DNA of 64,000 bases, from the NCBI GenBank assembly GCA_963780795.1, contig CAWADH010000001.1, forward strand, positions 248,001 through 312,000, in the 5' to 3' direction. The notes below the pieces were generated by a model. That model worked only from the letters and a program-made list of their open reading frames with translations. It made no database searches and had not been told where the DNA came from. The stretch comes from DATJGR01 sp963780795 (GTDB lineage Bacteria > Pseudomonadota > Gammaproteobacteria > Pseudomonadales > Azotimanducaceae). Shown here piece after piece: positions 25,364 through 34,476 of the stretch; positions within the stretch are counted from its first letter, which is position 1; every line of letters starts with the position of its first letter. The translations under genes and the position numbers were made by a program.

Positions 25364-27943
25364 GTGACAGACGCCCGCACTCTGCAGAACTGGTCGCACT
25401 GGCTGCGGACCTTCATCGGACCGCTGCTGACGGTGATCGTGTTCGTCGCAGCAATGCTGGTGCTACGCCACAGCATCCACCACCTCGCGCTGGCCGACGT
25501 GCTGCGCCATTGGCGCACGCTGCCGCGCGCCGCGATCATGCTCGCGATCGGCCTGACGATCCTGAACTACGCCCTGCTGACGTTGTACGACGTGCTGGCC
25601 TTGCGCTACGTCGGCACCAAGCTGCCTTACTCGCGCGTTGCGCCCATTTCATTCTCCGCGTTCGCGATCGGCCACAACCTCGGCGTACCGTCGCTATCGG
25701 GTGGATCGATCCGTTACCGCGCGTATTCGATGGCGGGTCTCTCCACCGTTCAGATCGCGACCGTGGTCGGTTTCGTATCCGTCACGTTCGGTCTGGGCGC
25801 TGCATTGCTGGTCGGCATCTCGTTGACGGTCGCGCCCGAGTCGACGCTCGCGGTGCTCGGAATGCCACCGCCTCTGCTGCGCGCCATCGGCGTATTGTTG
25901 GTATGCGTGCCACTGGTCTACATCGTGTGGACGCGCGTCTCGCGCGAGCCGATCCGCATCCGCAACTGGACTTTGACGACACCGAGCACTGGACTTGCGA
26001 TCAGCCAGCTGCTGCTGGCCGCGGTCGATCTGTCGCTGCTCGCAACTGTGCTGTACGTGCTGATTCCGCCGCAACTCGGCGTCGACTACTTCGTTCTGCT
26101 CGGCGCGTTCCTGCTGGCCATCGGCGCCGGCGCATTGAGTAACGTGCCCGGCGGACTCGGTGTATTCGAATCCGTACTGGTGCTGTTGCTGCATAGCAAG
26201 GCAACCGCGACGCTGCTTGGCGCGGTACTGGCATTCCGGCTCATCTACTACGTGGCGCCGCTCACGTTGGCGCTCGTAATGATTGCAACGCAGGCGGTGG
26301 CCACGCACAGCGAACGATTGCGACGCGCCACGCGCGTCGGCGGCGGCTGGTTGCGCGGACTTGCTCCGCAAGCTGCCGGCATGGTCGTGTTTCTGAGCGG
26401 CGCCGCGCTGATTCTCGGCGGTTCGCTGCCAATCACGTCGAAGCGTCTCGAGTTTCTGGACCAATTGGTTCCGTTAGCGGTGCTGGAGCTCTCGCACAAC
26501 GTCAGCAGTGCGATCGGCGTTGCGCTGTTGATCCTGTCGCGGGGATTGTTCCGCCGGCTGCGCGGCGCGTATCAGGCGACGATCGTGCTGATGGGCGCCG
26601 CGTTCGTTCTGTCGTTCGTGAAAGGTCTCACGATCGAGTATGCGCTGATTGTGGTGATCGCCGCGTTGGTGCTGTGGGCGGCGCGCGGCGAATTCTACCG
26701 CGGCGCAAAGCTGCTCGATCAATCGTTCACCGTCGGCTGGGTGCTCAGCTTCGCCATGGTGATCGCAGGCGGGATTATCGTCGGCCTGTTCGCCTATCGG
26801 CACGTCGAGTATTCGAACGCGTTGTGGTGGCAGTTTGAACTCAACGCAAACGCCCCGCGCTGGCTCAGAGCGAGCCTGTTGGGCGCGGTCATTCTGTTCG
26901 CTTTCGGGCTCGCGCGATTGCTGCGGCCCGCGCCGCTCGACGCGCCGACGCCAACGGTCGAAGACATGCAACGTGTGAAGAACATCGTCGCCGCATCGAC
27001 ACGCACCATCGCAAACGTCGCCATGCTCGGCGACAAGCGGTTTCTTCTTCACCCCGAAGGCGATGCGTTCATCATGTTTCAGGTCTCGGGCCGCAGCTGG
27101 ATTGCGCTGGCGGGACCGATCGGCAATCCAGAACACTACGAAGAGCTGGCGTGGCAATTCCGCGAAGCGACCGACCGCCACGACGCGCGCTGCGTCTTCT
27201 ATCACGTGTCCGACGCCGAGCTGCCGATGTATGTCGACCTCGGGCTCTCGCTGGTCAAGCTCGGCGAGGAAGCGCGCGTACGCCTGTCGACGTTCGACAT
27301 TGCGAAGAGCGATCGCGCCGAAATGCGCCACGCGCGCAACCGCGCCAAGCGCGAAGGCGCGAGCTTCGAAGTGATCCCGGCCGCCGGGGTACCCGCAGTG
27401 ATCGACGAATTGAAAGTGGTATCGGATGCGTGGCTCTCGGACAAGAAGGCGCACGAGAAGGGTTTCTCGCTCGGTGCGTTCATTCCCGCTTACGTCGAAC
27501 TGTTCGATTGCGCGGTCGTGCGCGTGAATGGAGCGATCGTCGCGTTCGCGACGATCTGGAAAAGCGCAAACGCGGAAGAACTGACGGTCGACCTGATGCG
27601 CTTCACCGACAAGGCGCCAAAGGGAGTGATGGACTTTCTGTTCACCGAAATGCTGCTGGTAGCCAAGGAACAGGGCTATCAGTGGTTCAGCCTCGGCATG
27701 GCGCCGCTCTCCGGACTCGGCCAGCACCCGCTTGCAACGCAGTGGCACAAGCTCGGCAATCTGCTGTTCCGCTTCGGCGACAACTTCTACAACTTCGAGG
27801 GTCTGCGCCGCTACAAGTCGAAGTTCCTTCCTGAATGGGAACCCCGTTACCTTGCGAGCCCCGGCGGTATCGGTCTGACTGCGGTGTTGATCGACACCAC
27901 CGTGCTGATCTCCGGTGGCGTGCGCGAAGTGTTCACCAAGTAA
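25364..27943 (+). CDS. mprF: Lysyl-phosphatidylglycerol synthase/flippase
   Basis: Bifunctional membrane enzyme of 859 residues. The N-terminal half (about residues 1-520) contains around 14 hydrophobic segments and is the flippase domain (GHNLGVPSLSGGSIRYRAYS, NVPGGLGVFESVLVLLLHS). The C-terminal soluble part (about 530-850) is the GNAT-like synthase that transfers lysine from Lys-tRNA to phosphatidylglycerol (WFSLGMAPLSGLG, ENLKRYKSKF-like motif FEGLRRYKSKFLPEW EPRY). The product lowers surface charge and resists cationic peptides. The start is GTG 25364. Divergent from acvB, whose product removes the same modification. Confidence 0.92.
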   Translation: MTDARTLQNWSHWLRTFIGPLLTVIVFVAAMLVLRHSIHHLALADVLRHWRTLPRAAIMLAIGLTILNYALLTLYDVLALRYVGTKLPYSRVAPISFSAFAIGHNLGVPSLSGGSIRYRAYSMAGLSTVQIATVVGFVSVTFGLGAALLVGISLTVAPESTLAVLGMPPPLLRAIGVLLVCVPLVYIVWTRVSREPIRIRNWTLTTPSTGLAISQLLLAAVDLSLLATVLYVLIPPQLGVDYFVLLGAFLLAIGAGALSNVPGGLGVFESVLVLLLHSKATATLLGAVLAFRLIYYVAPLTLALVMIATQAVATHSERLRRATRVGGGWLRGLAPQAAGMVVFLSGAALILGGSLPITSKRLEFLDQLVPLAVLELSHNVSSAIGVALLILSRGLFRRLRGAYQATIVLMGAAFVLSFVKGLTIEYALIVVIAALVLWAARGEFYRGAKLLDQSFTVGWVLSFAMVIAGGIIVGLFAYRHVEYSNALWWQFELNANAPRWLRASLLGAVILFAFGLARLLRPAPLDAPTPTVEDMQRVKNIVAASTRTIANVAMLGDKRFLLHPEGDAFIMFQVSGRSWIALAGPIGNPEHYEELAWQFREATDRHDARCVFYHVSDAELPMYVDLGLSLVKLGEEARVRLSTFDIAKSDRAEMRHARNRAKREGASFEVIPAAGVPAVIDELKVVSDAWLSDKKAHEKGFSLGAFIPAYVELFDCAVVRVNGAIVAFATIWKSANAEELTVDLMRFTDKAPKGVMDFLFTEMLLVAKEQGYQWFSLGMAPLSGLGQHPLATQWHKLGNLLFRFGDNFYNFEGLRRYKSKFLPEWEPRYLASPGGIGLTAVLIDTTVLISGGVREVFTK

Positions 27944-27950
27944 GTAAGGG

Positions 27951-28586
27951 TCAGGTAGTCGGCGGCGCGTCCGGTTGTCGACTCGGGTGTGCCTGCGCAA
28001 ACGCGTCGAGCGCATTGCATGCGGCATCGATTGCGACGAGCTTCGGAAAGGCCGCTACGTCTACGTTGAATCGCCGGGCGTTGAACATCTGCGGCACGAG
28101 ACAGAGGTCGGAATACCCAGGCGTAACGCCGGTGCAGAATGGCTCGGCCACGACGAGTTGCTCGAGCGCGGCGAAGCCCTCCATCACCCAATGTCGATAC
28201 CACGCGTCTCTCGTCGCCGCATCGAGCCCCAGTGGGTCCGTTAGGTAGCCCAGCACGCGCAGGTTGTTCAGGGGATGAATGTCGCATGCCACCGTCAGTG
28301 CGAGGCTGCGATCGACCGCGCGCTGTACCGGATCGGCCGATCGAATCGATCGTTGCGGGTAGACGTCGTCGAGATATTCAATGATCGCGAGCGACTGCGC
28401 GATTCTGGTACCGTCGTCGTCGAGCGTGGGCACCAAACCCATCGGATTCACGCCGAGATAACCCGGATCACGCTGGGCTTTTTCGAGCAGGTTCACCGCA
28501 ACGACGTCGTGATCGAGCCCCTTCAGATTCAGCGCAATCCGCACCCGATACGCAGCTGAGGAACGAAAGTAAGAGTAGAGCTTCAT
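27951..28586 (-). CDS. maiA: Maleylacetoacetate isomerase
   Basis: A 211-residue zeta-class glutathione S-transferase that isomerises maleylacetoacetate to fumarylacetoacetate using glutathione. The diagnostic N-terminal YSYFRSSAAYRVRIALNLK motif (active-site SSAxR serines) is intact, as are NPMGLVPTL and the SLAIIEYLDD glutathione-binding segment. It is the step after hmgA, 5 kb away, with acvB/mprF between them. The next enzyme, fumarylacetoacetase, is not in the window. The gene is convergent with mprF, with only a few bases between the stops. Confidence 0.93.
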   Translation of the reverse strand: MKLYSYFRSSAAYRVRIALNLKGLDHDVVAVNLLEKAQRDPGYLGVNPMGLVPTLDDDGTRIAQSLAIIEYLDDVYPQRSIRSADPVQRAVDRSLALTVACDIHPLNNLRVLGYLTDPLGLDAATRDAWYRHWVMEGFAALEQLVVAEPFCTGVTPGYSDLCLVPQMFNARRFNVDVAAFPKLVAIDAACNALDAFAQAHPSRQPDAPPTT

Positions 28587-28615
28587 CGGAGTCGGGTCCG
28601 ATCGGCAGAAAAGGA

Positions 28616-28636
28616 AACGGGGCCAAAAGCCCCGTT
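28616..28636 (-). terminator. Rho-independent terminator of tRNA-Arg(ACG)
   Basis: On the minus strand just after the tRNA, AACGGGGC and GCCCCGTT form an eight-base-pair stem around a TTTTG loop, followed by TCCTTTTCT. This matches an intrinsic terminator for the tRNA transcript, located about 8 bp after its CCA end. Confidence 0.8.
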
Positions 28637-28643
28637 CGTCTGA

Positions 28644-28720
28644 TGGCGCGTCCGGAGAGATTCGAACTCCCGGCCCCCAAGTTCGTAGCCTGGTGCTCTA
28701 TCCAACTGAGCTACGGACGC
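28644..28720 (-). tRNA. tRNA-Arg (anticodon ACG)
   Basis: A 77-nt tRNA on the minus strand. GCGTCCG (5') pairs with CGGACGC (3'), then discriminator G and an encoded CCA. The anticodon loop CTACGAA, closed by CCAGG/CTTGG, gives anticodon ACG, read with inosine to decode CGN arginine codons. D arm (GCTCAGTTGGATAGAGC) and T arm (GGGAGTTCGAATCTCTC) are regular. A strong terminator follows. Confidence 0.97.
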
Positions 28721-28775
28721 ACAAGGCCGCGTATTATCTGGATGTGATACAGGGCAGTCAAGGAAACCGGTTCTC

Positions 28776-28901
28776 ATGGAAAAAGCGCGATCTGACGAAG
28801 AAAAGCAGTTTCACGGGTGGCGCCTGATCGGCGTGATCATGGTGGTAATCGGCGTGCTCGCCGGCATCAGCGCCGTGGTCAACTGGGTGGTGCTGCAATG
28901 A
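28776..28901 (+). CDS. Small single-pass membrane protein
   Basis: A 41-residue protein (MEKARSDEEKQFHGWRL then a transmembrane helix IGVIMVVIGVLAGISAVVNW). It has a charged amphipathic N-terminus and one helix, giving an N-in layout. AAGGA lies about 11 bases upstream of the ATG, rather far. No family recognised; it is upstream of an esterase gene by 121 bp on the same strand. It is short, so evidence rests on composition and hydropathy. Confidence 0.55.
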   Translation: MEKARSDEEKQFHGWRLIGVIMVVIGVLAGISAVVNWVVLQ

Positions 28902-29022
28902 TCGCCACAAGGGCTGCCAACGTCGTTACTGAGGTGCGGGAGGAGACCCGCCGTCCATCGCTCCGTTGGGCTGATTTTGCGGGTTCAATGCCAGTGCGGC
29001 GTTACCGTTTGAGAGCGCCAGC

Positions 29023-29697
29023 GTGAACGAGTTCGTACCTCGGTCCGACCCGATCGCGGGCGAGTTCGTCACCGAAACATTCGACTACGACGGCGGACGG
29101 CAGGTCACCGTGTACGTTCCACCCAATCCACCCGAAGCGATCGTATTCGCCGGTGACGGTCAGCTGATCTCGCAGTGGGGCGGATTGCTCGAAGCAGCGG
29201 AGGTGCCGCCGACGATGATCGTCGGCGCGCACCGCGTGGCCGACGAGACGGTTCGACTCCACGAGTATTCGCCAGGCTTTGACCCCGAGCGATTTGCCGC
29301 ACACGAAAGATTTTTCGTCACCGAGGTGGGTGCGTGGGTGCGGTTGCGCTTCGGCGTGATTCTGCCTGCCGCGCGTACGGCAGTGTTCGGCGTCTCGGCC
29401 GGGGGTGAGCTCGCGCTTGCCATCGGGCTTCGACATCCGGACCTCTTCGGCGCCATTTTTTCCGCCTCGCCCGGCGCGGGTTACCGGCCGCCCGCCGTGA
29501 TACCGGCTTCGTTGCCTCGCACGTACCTCGTGGCCGGCACACTGGAACCGTTTTTCCGCGACAACGCAGCTCGGTGGGCGGCCGCGTTGAGTGCCGCAGG
29601 CGGCGACGTCGTGATGAACGAGCGGGTCGCGGGCCACGACCACGCGATGTGGCGCGAAGAGTTTCCGTTGATGGTCGAGTGGGCACTTTGCCGGTGA
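29023..29697 (+). CDS. Esterase of the enterochelin esterase-like alpha/beta-hydrolase family
   Basis: A 224-residue probable serine esterase. The nucleophile elbow GVSAGGE contains the serine of GxSxG, and the end GHDHAMWREEFP supplies a candidate catalytic histidine. An early VTVYVPPNPPEAIVFAGDGQ strand is typical of putative esterase (Esterase D/Fes) proteins. No signal peptide is visible, so it is probably cytosolic. GTG 29023 is used as start. The substrate is unknown, and no siderophore genes are adjacent. Confidence 0.75.
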   Translation: MNEFVPRSDPIAGEFVTETFDYDGGRQVTVYVPPNPPEAIVFAGDGQLISQWGGLLEAAEVPPTMIVGAHRVADETVRLHEYSPGFDPERFAAHERFFVTEVGAWVRLRFGVILPAARTAVFGVSAGGELALAIGLRHPDLFGAIFSASPGAGYRPPAVIPASLPRTYLVAGTLEPFFRDNAARWAAALSAAGGDVVMNERVAGHDHAMWREEFPLMVEWALCR

Positions 29698-29847
29698 GTC
29701 GACGCACCAAGCAACGGTTGGTCGATGCAAAGTCAGTGACCATCTCAGATTGCGTCAAATCGTACATCCCGTTCGGCAAAGTCCTTGCCTTCATGAAGGT
29801 ACTGATTTCCATCCTTGCAGCCCGAGCGCTCGAGTTCCGCATACTTA

Positions 29848-30960
29848 CTACCGCGGATGGACGCGCTGCATCAACGACACGTACAACAGCGGCACGACGA
29901 TGAGCGTGAGTGCAGTACTCACAAGCAGGCCGAAAATCAACGCGATTGCCAAGCCATTGAAAATCGGGTCATCGAGGATGAAGAACGCGCCCAATGTTGC
30001 GGCCAGCGCCGTCAACGCAATCGGCTTGGTCCGCACGGCACACGCTTCAATGACCGCATCGCCCACCGCTCGACCTTCGGCGCATGCGCGCTCTATGAAA
30101 TCAACCAGCAGGATCGAATTGCGCACGATGATACCAGCCAGCGCAATCATCCCGATCATGCTGGTCGCTGTGAATTGTGCGCCGAGCAGCGCGTGTCCCG
30201 GCATGACGCCGATCGCCGTCAACGGTATCGGTGCCATGATGATCAGCGGCATCACATAGCTGCGAAATTGAGCGACGATCAGCAGATAGATGAGCACGAG
30301 ACCCACCGAGTATGCGAGTCCCATGTCCCGAAAGGTCTCGAATGTGATCTGCCATTCGCCGTCCCATTTGATGCCGTAGCGCGTGGTGTCCAACGGCTGC
30401 CTGAAGTAGTTCTGCTGCAGCTGCTCTCCGGCGACGGGCTGGGCCTGCAGCTGGGCGGCGACGTCGAACATCCCATAGAGCGGCGAGTCGTGAGTGCCGG
30501 CTTCGTCGGCAAACACATAGCTCAGCGGTACCAGATCCTTGTAGTAGGCCGTTTGCTGCCATCGCGCCGGCCGCTCGCGCACGAGCTCACTGAGGGGCAC
30601 CAGTTGTCCGTCGGCGGTGCGCACCTGCAGACCAAGTAACTGTTCCATCGATGCTTGGTCCCCGGCGGGCAGGCGCAATCGCACCGGGACCGCGTAGTGG
30701 GAGTGGCCGTCGTGTAGGTACGTGATGTCGCTGCCAGCCACGGCGGTGCGCAACGTATCGGCGATCGTCCGCTGGCTCACGCCGAGTCGGGCTGCCCGAG
30801 TGCGGTCGACGACGAGCACGTCGCGCCGCACATCGGCTTCGACGGACGTATCGACGTCGACCAAACCCGGGGTCTGCGCAAACAGCTTCCCCAACGCCAG
30901 CGCGATGCTGCGTACCTTGCTCGGGTCCGGCCCGTATACCTCCGCCACGAGGATGTACAG
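29848..30960 (-). pseudogene. C-terminal remnant of an RND efflux permease (CusA/HAE1-like)
   Basis: About 370 residues corresponding to the last third of an inner-membrane RND pump, whose intact length exceeds 1000. It starts inside the periplasmic docking/porter region (VYGPDPSKVRSIALALGKLF, then DVLVVDRTRAARLGVSQRTI) and continues through the final transmembrane helices (YSVGLVLIYLLIVAQFRSYV to ALTLIVVPLLYVSL). The N-terminal 600 or more residues are missing; the homology begins directly after the stop of the cytochrome gene on the same strand. No membrane-fusion partner remains. It appears to be a deletion remnant. Confidence 0.85.
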
Positions 30961-30976
30961 GCACTCGGATAGTTGC

Positions 30977-31303
30977 CTATGGCGCGCCGTTTTGCGACAT
31001 CAGATACGTGACAATCGTGTCGATATCGCTCTCCGGAAACGGCGCACCGAACACGTTTTTCATCTTGACGACTTCGCCGCGCCACTGATCTTTTGTCAGC
31101 GGCGGCTGCATATAGACGTAGTCGACCGAATGGCAGGTGATACAGGACTGCGCCGTATCGACTCCGGGTCCGGATATGAGCCGGGCATTCTCCGCCGGCA
31201 GATCGATCTTGATCGTCCCCGACATGTCCGCTGCAATTGCCGGGCACGCCGCCGCGCCGACAATGGCGGCGAGAATCGCTACGAAATGATTTCGCTTGTT
31301 CAT
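30977..31303 (-). CDS. c-type cytochrome subunit, SorB-like
   Basis: A 108-residue secreted monohaem cytochrome. A signal peptide spans residues 1-24 (ending PAIAAD-like), and haem attachment is CITCH, in AQSCITCHSVDYVYMQPPLT. A DQWRGEVVKMKNVFGAPFPE region gives the methionine ligand candidate. It lies 9 bp downstream of the sulfite-oxidase-type molybdoenzyme and resembles SorB, the electron acceptor of periplasmic sulfite dehydrogenase. The translational coupling suggests a two-subunit SorAB enzyme. Confidence 0.85.
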   Translation of the reverse strand: MNKRNHFVAILAAIVGAAACPAIAADMSGTIKIDLPAENARLISGPGVDTAQSCITCHSVDYVYMQPPLTKDQWRGEVVKMKNVFGAPFPESDIDTIVTYLMSQNGAP

Positions 31304-31312
31304 GATCCGGCC

Positions 31313-32593
31313 CTACACGGCGCTGACGCGCACGGTTTCGACGACGTTTCTCATGTAGCCGGAAGGATTCCAGCGGGCCGCGAAACGCTGCGACTCGCCG
31401 ATGTTGTTGATGGCCAGACAACTCAGTTCGTACTTCTGGCCGGCCTTCGGCGCGAACGGCGCGCGCCACTCGCGGAAGCTGTATTTGCCGTGATCCTTGC
31501 CGAGCTGCGTTGCGGCCCATGTCCTGCCGCCATCGGCGGAAAACAGAACGCGGGCAATGCCGAATCCGCCATCGAAGGCGATGCCCTTCACCTCTTGCGT
31601 GCGTCCGCCGGAGACCGTCGCGCCATCGGCAAGACTCGTGATGAAGGAACGAACATCCATGCGGTTGATGGGCACCGTCTTGACGCCTGTCTCGCCCGGC
31701 TCCGCGCAGGCACATGCGTTATCGGGGATCCGGTAGGCGGTTTTCATCCAGAAGTTCGTATCGGTCTGGCCGATGACTTCGATGTCATCCAGCATCTTGG
31801 TCCAATACGTTGCATACCAACCCGGCACGACGAGACGGACCGGATAACCGTTCAGCAGCGGCAGTGGTTCGCCGTTCATGCGGTAGGCGACGATCACGTC
31901 TTCGCCGAGCGCCACGTCGATGTCGAGCGCCTTGACGAAGTCCGGTGTGGCAGGCAGCACTGGCCCATCCGCGCCGTTCAGCCTGACCTGCACTGCGCCC
32001 GTGCCGATACCGGCCCTGTTGAGGATGTCCCGCAATCGGACGCCCTTCCAAAGGGCATTGCCCATCGCGCCGTTGCCCCACTCGCCGCCCGCGACGCGAG
32101 GGTTGAAGAACCCCCGGCTGTTGCCTGCGCATTGGCACACGGCCGCGACTTCGACCGACTCGAATTTCGTCTGCAAGTCGCCAACGCTCACACTGAGCGG
32201 CTCCTTGACCAGCCCGTGAACCTTGATGCGAAACGTCGCGGTATCCATGGTCGTCGGCACCGCGGCGAGGTGCCAGCGGACGAAGAACGCGTCGTTTGGC
32301 GTAAATACGCTGTCGTTCGTTGCAGTGCCAACTTCATTGAAGACCGCGAACGGCGTTTCCAGCTGCACGGGGCGCGCGGTCATCAGAATCAGTTCGCGCT
32401 TCTGCGGATACGTCGCCAGTTCCCGCGTCCCGTTCCGCATCGGCAACTCGAACCTGTTCTGAGCTCCGGCGGTCAGTGCGCTCCGCCCCAAAAGGGCGAG
32501 GCTACCCAATGCGGACGCAGTTCGGATGAACGTGCGGCGTGACGCGGTCATTCGTGCGCTTCGCGCACCCGACTCCTGATTGTCTCGGTTCAT
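31313..32593 (-). CDS. Molybdopterin sulfite dehydrogenase, SorA/SoxC-like
   Basis: Periplasmic molybdoenzyme of 426 residues. A twin-arginine signal (ASRRTFIRTASALGSLALLG) exports the folded cofactor-bearing protein. The sulfite-oxidase family core includes the molybdenum-ligating cysteine in VCQCAGNSRGFF and the WGNGAMGNALWKGV segment; the Mo-co dimerisation domain is at the C-terminus (EVKGIAFDGGFGIARVLFSA). The family oxidises sulfite to sulfate. The start is ATG 32593; the open frame continues 11 codons upstream. It pairs with the downstream cytochrome. Whether the substrate is sulfite or another oxyanion cannot be fixed by sequence, but the neighbouring sulfatase and dioxygenase favour sulfite. 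Confidence 0.87.
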   Translation of the reverse strand: MNRDNQESGARSARMTASRRTFIRTASALGSLALLGRSALTAGAQNRFELPMRNGTRELATYPQKRELILMTARPVQLETPFAVFNEVGTATNDSVFTPNDAFFVRWHLAAVPTTMDTATFRIKVHGLVKEPLSVSVGDLQTKFESVEVAAVCQCAGNSRGFFNPRVAGGEWGNGAMGNALWKGVRLRDILNRAGIGTGAVQVRLNGADGPVLPATPDFVKALDIDVALGEDVIVAYRMNGEPLPLLNGYPVRLVVPGWYATYWTKMLDDIEVIGQTDTNFWMKTAYRIPDNACACAEPGETGVKTVPINRMDVRSFITSLADGATVSGGRTQEVKGIAFDGGFGIARVLFSADGGRTWAATQLGKDHGKYSFREWRAPFAPKAGQKYELSCLAINNIGESQRFAARWNPSGYMRNVVETVRVSAV

Positions 32594-32866
32594 GCTCGAA
32601 CTCCGTCGCGAAGCCAGCCGGGACATCCGGGATCAAGTTGCATCAACGTGCTTCCCAGAACCTTGGCGGGCGCTTCTCATCTTTCGAACGTTGGTCCGAA
32701 CCCATGCTGACTCCCTGCAGTCACGAATACGAAATCGAATGGGGATTGAGGATGCCATCATTCGCGCCCGGTTGCAGTTAAGGCACAGATCTTTGCGTTC
32801 GCAGGTTGGACGAGCGGCCGCCGGCTCCCTAAGATCGAAGCAATCCTTGGCAGCCGGAGACACACC

Positions 32867-33709
32867 GTGCATGGCGCCAACATCGGAATACGTCCTCTCA
32901 CGCCGCACATCGGCGCGGAAATCGAGGGCGTGGATCTTTCGAAGCCGCTGTCGGTCGACCAGATCCGCGACATCCGTCGCGCCTTCCTCGACTGGTCGGT
33001 TCTCGTGTTCCGGAATCAGACGATCGATCGCGCCCAACACAAGGCCTTCGGCGCGCACTTCGGCAGACTTCACGTCCATCCGCTGAAGGCGGCGGCCGGC
33101 TACGAAGGCGGCGACGATCCGGCGATCCTGACCGTCAAGACGACCGCCAACTCCAAGTACACCGCCGGCGACGGTTGGCACACCGACGTCTCGTGCGACG
33201 CCGAGCCGCCGATGGGCTCCATGTTGTATGTCACGCAGGTCCCGTCCAACGGCGGCGGGGACACACTATTTGCGGACATGTATCGCGCCTACGACGCCTT
33301 GTCGGAGTCGATGCGGACCTATCTCGAAACGCTGACCGCCGTGCACGACGGTGCGCGGCCCTATCTCAGTAACTACGGATATCAGCCGCCCAGCGGGCAG
33401 ACGTTTCCGAAGAACGAACATCCCGTGATCACGCGGCATCCCGAAACCGGCAGGAAGGTCCTGTTCGTAAACTCGGGATTCACGACGCACATCAAAGGGC
33501 TCAAACCGTTCGAGAGTCGCGCACTGCTCGACATGCTGTTCGACCACATCGCGACCACCCCTTCGCTCACTTGTCGGGTGAAGTGGGAACCGAGAACGCT
33601 GACGTTCTGGGACAATCGCTGCACTCAGCACCACGCCGTGTGGGACTACTACCCCGAGAGTCGATACGGCGAGCGCGTTTCGATCATCGGTACTCGACCG
33701 GCATGTTGA
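32867..33709 (+). CDS. TauD/TfdA-family 2-oxoglutarate dioxygenase
   Basis: A 280-residue Fe(II)/2-oxoglutarate dioxygenase. It has the HxD iron motif in WHTDVSC, the distal histidine and 2OG-binding arginine in QHHAVWDYYPESRYGERVSI, and the typical N-terminal IRPLTPHIGAEIEGVDLSKP. Family members release sulfite from taurine (TauD) or cleave alkyl sulfate esters (AtsK); in the present cluster either would supply substrates downstream. The start is GTG 32867, and ATG within the sequence is out of frame. It is divergent from the SorA-like gene and 2 bp before the next gene. Confidence 0.87.
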   Translation: MHGANIGIRPLTPHIGAEIEGVDLSKPLSVDQIRDIRRAFLDWSVLVFRNQTIDRAQHKAFGAHFGRLHVHPLKAAAGYEGGDDPAILTVKTTANSKYTAGDGWHTDVSCDAEPPMGSMLYVTQVPSNGGGDTLFADMYRAYDALSESMRTYLETLTAVHDGARPYLSNYGYQPPSGQTFPKNEHPVITRHPETGRKVLFVNSGFTTHIKGLKPFESRALLDMLFDHIATTPSLTCRVKWEPRTLTFWDNRCTQHHAVWDYYPESRYGERVSIIGTRPAC

Positions 33710-33711
33710 TC

Positions 33712-34470
33712 ATGCAATCGCGTTCAACGTCTTGGGCAATCGTGCTTTTCGGACTGTTGTTTGCGGCCGGCAGTGCTTTCGCGGAGCCCCTGGACACAAG
33801 CGTCACAGTGCGAGTTCGCGCACACGACGCCAAATTCGTCGGGTCCCACGTCGGTGAAATGAACGTCGTCATCGAAGACGCGGACACCGGCGCCTGGCTT
33901 GCGTCTGGTCGGATCGCCGGCGGCACCGGCGATACGGAACGCCTGATGCAGACACCCGCAACGCGGAATATGCCTCTTGCAAATGTCGAAAGCGCCGCCT
34001 ACACCGCCACACTGAAGCTCGAACGGCCAACGCGCATACGTATCCGCGCGACCGGTCCCCTTGGACAGCCGGACGCAGTTCAGGCCCTTTCTGTGACCGT
34101 TTGGGTCGTGCCCGGCAGGAACATTGGCGGTGACGGCATCGTGCTCGACCTGCCTGGCCTCATCGTCACGCCGAAACCACAGCTCCCGACGAACGGGCGG
34201 CTCCCCCTGGTGGCCGATGTCACGCTGATGTGCGGATGCCCGATCACGAAGGACGGGATCTGGGATTCGGATGACTACGAGGTGCACGCGCGGGTCGCAA
34301 CCGGCGGTGAGCCGACATCCGAGGTTGCCTTGAAGTTCTCCGGCGAAACCAATCGTTTCGCCGGCGAAATGGCTGTGACCCGAACCGGGCGCTACGACGT
34401 CACCGTCTGGGCGTACAACGCGAGCACGGGCAATACCGGTGCTGCGTCTTACAGTGTGGATGTGCCGTAG
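33712..34470 (+). CDS. Exported hypothetical protein
   Basis: A 252-residue secreted protein starting at ATG 33712, or ATG 33703 overlapping the stop of the dioxygenase gene. Signal peptide MQSRSTSWAIVLFGLLFAAG then AFAEP. The mature region is strand-rich, with two similar-looking immunoglobulin-like halves (VTVRVRAHDAKFVG and DYEVHARVATGG onward) and a CGCP motif in the middle. Position suggests a role tied to the sulfur cluster, but no domain is recognised. It is probably translated with the dioxygenase. Confidence 0.6.
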   Translation: MQSRSTSWAIVLFGLLFAAGSAFAEPLDTSVTVRVRAHDAKFVGSHVGEMNVVIEDADTGAWLASGRIAGGTGDTERLMQTPATRNMPLANVESAAYTATLKLERPTRIRIRATGPLGQPDAVQALSVTVWVVPGRNIGGDGIVLDLPGLIVTPKPQLPTNGRLPLVADVTLMCGCPITKDGIWDSDDYEVHARVATGGEPTSEVALKFSGETNRFAGEMAVTRTGRYDVTVWAYNASTGNTGAASYSVDVP

Positions 34471-34476
34471 CGGCTA

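Noticed and set aside
29848..30948. RND frame called as an intact gene from GTG 30948
   Set aside because: The homology covers only the last third of an RND pump, so a separate functional protein is unlikely.
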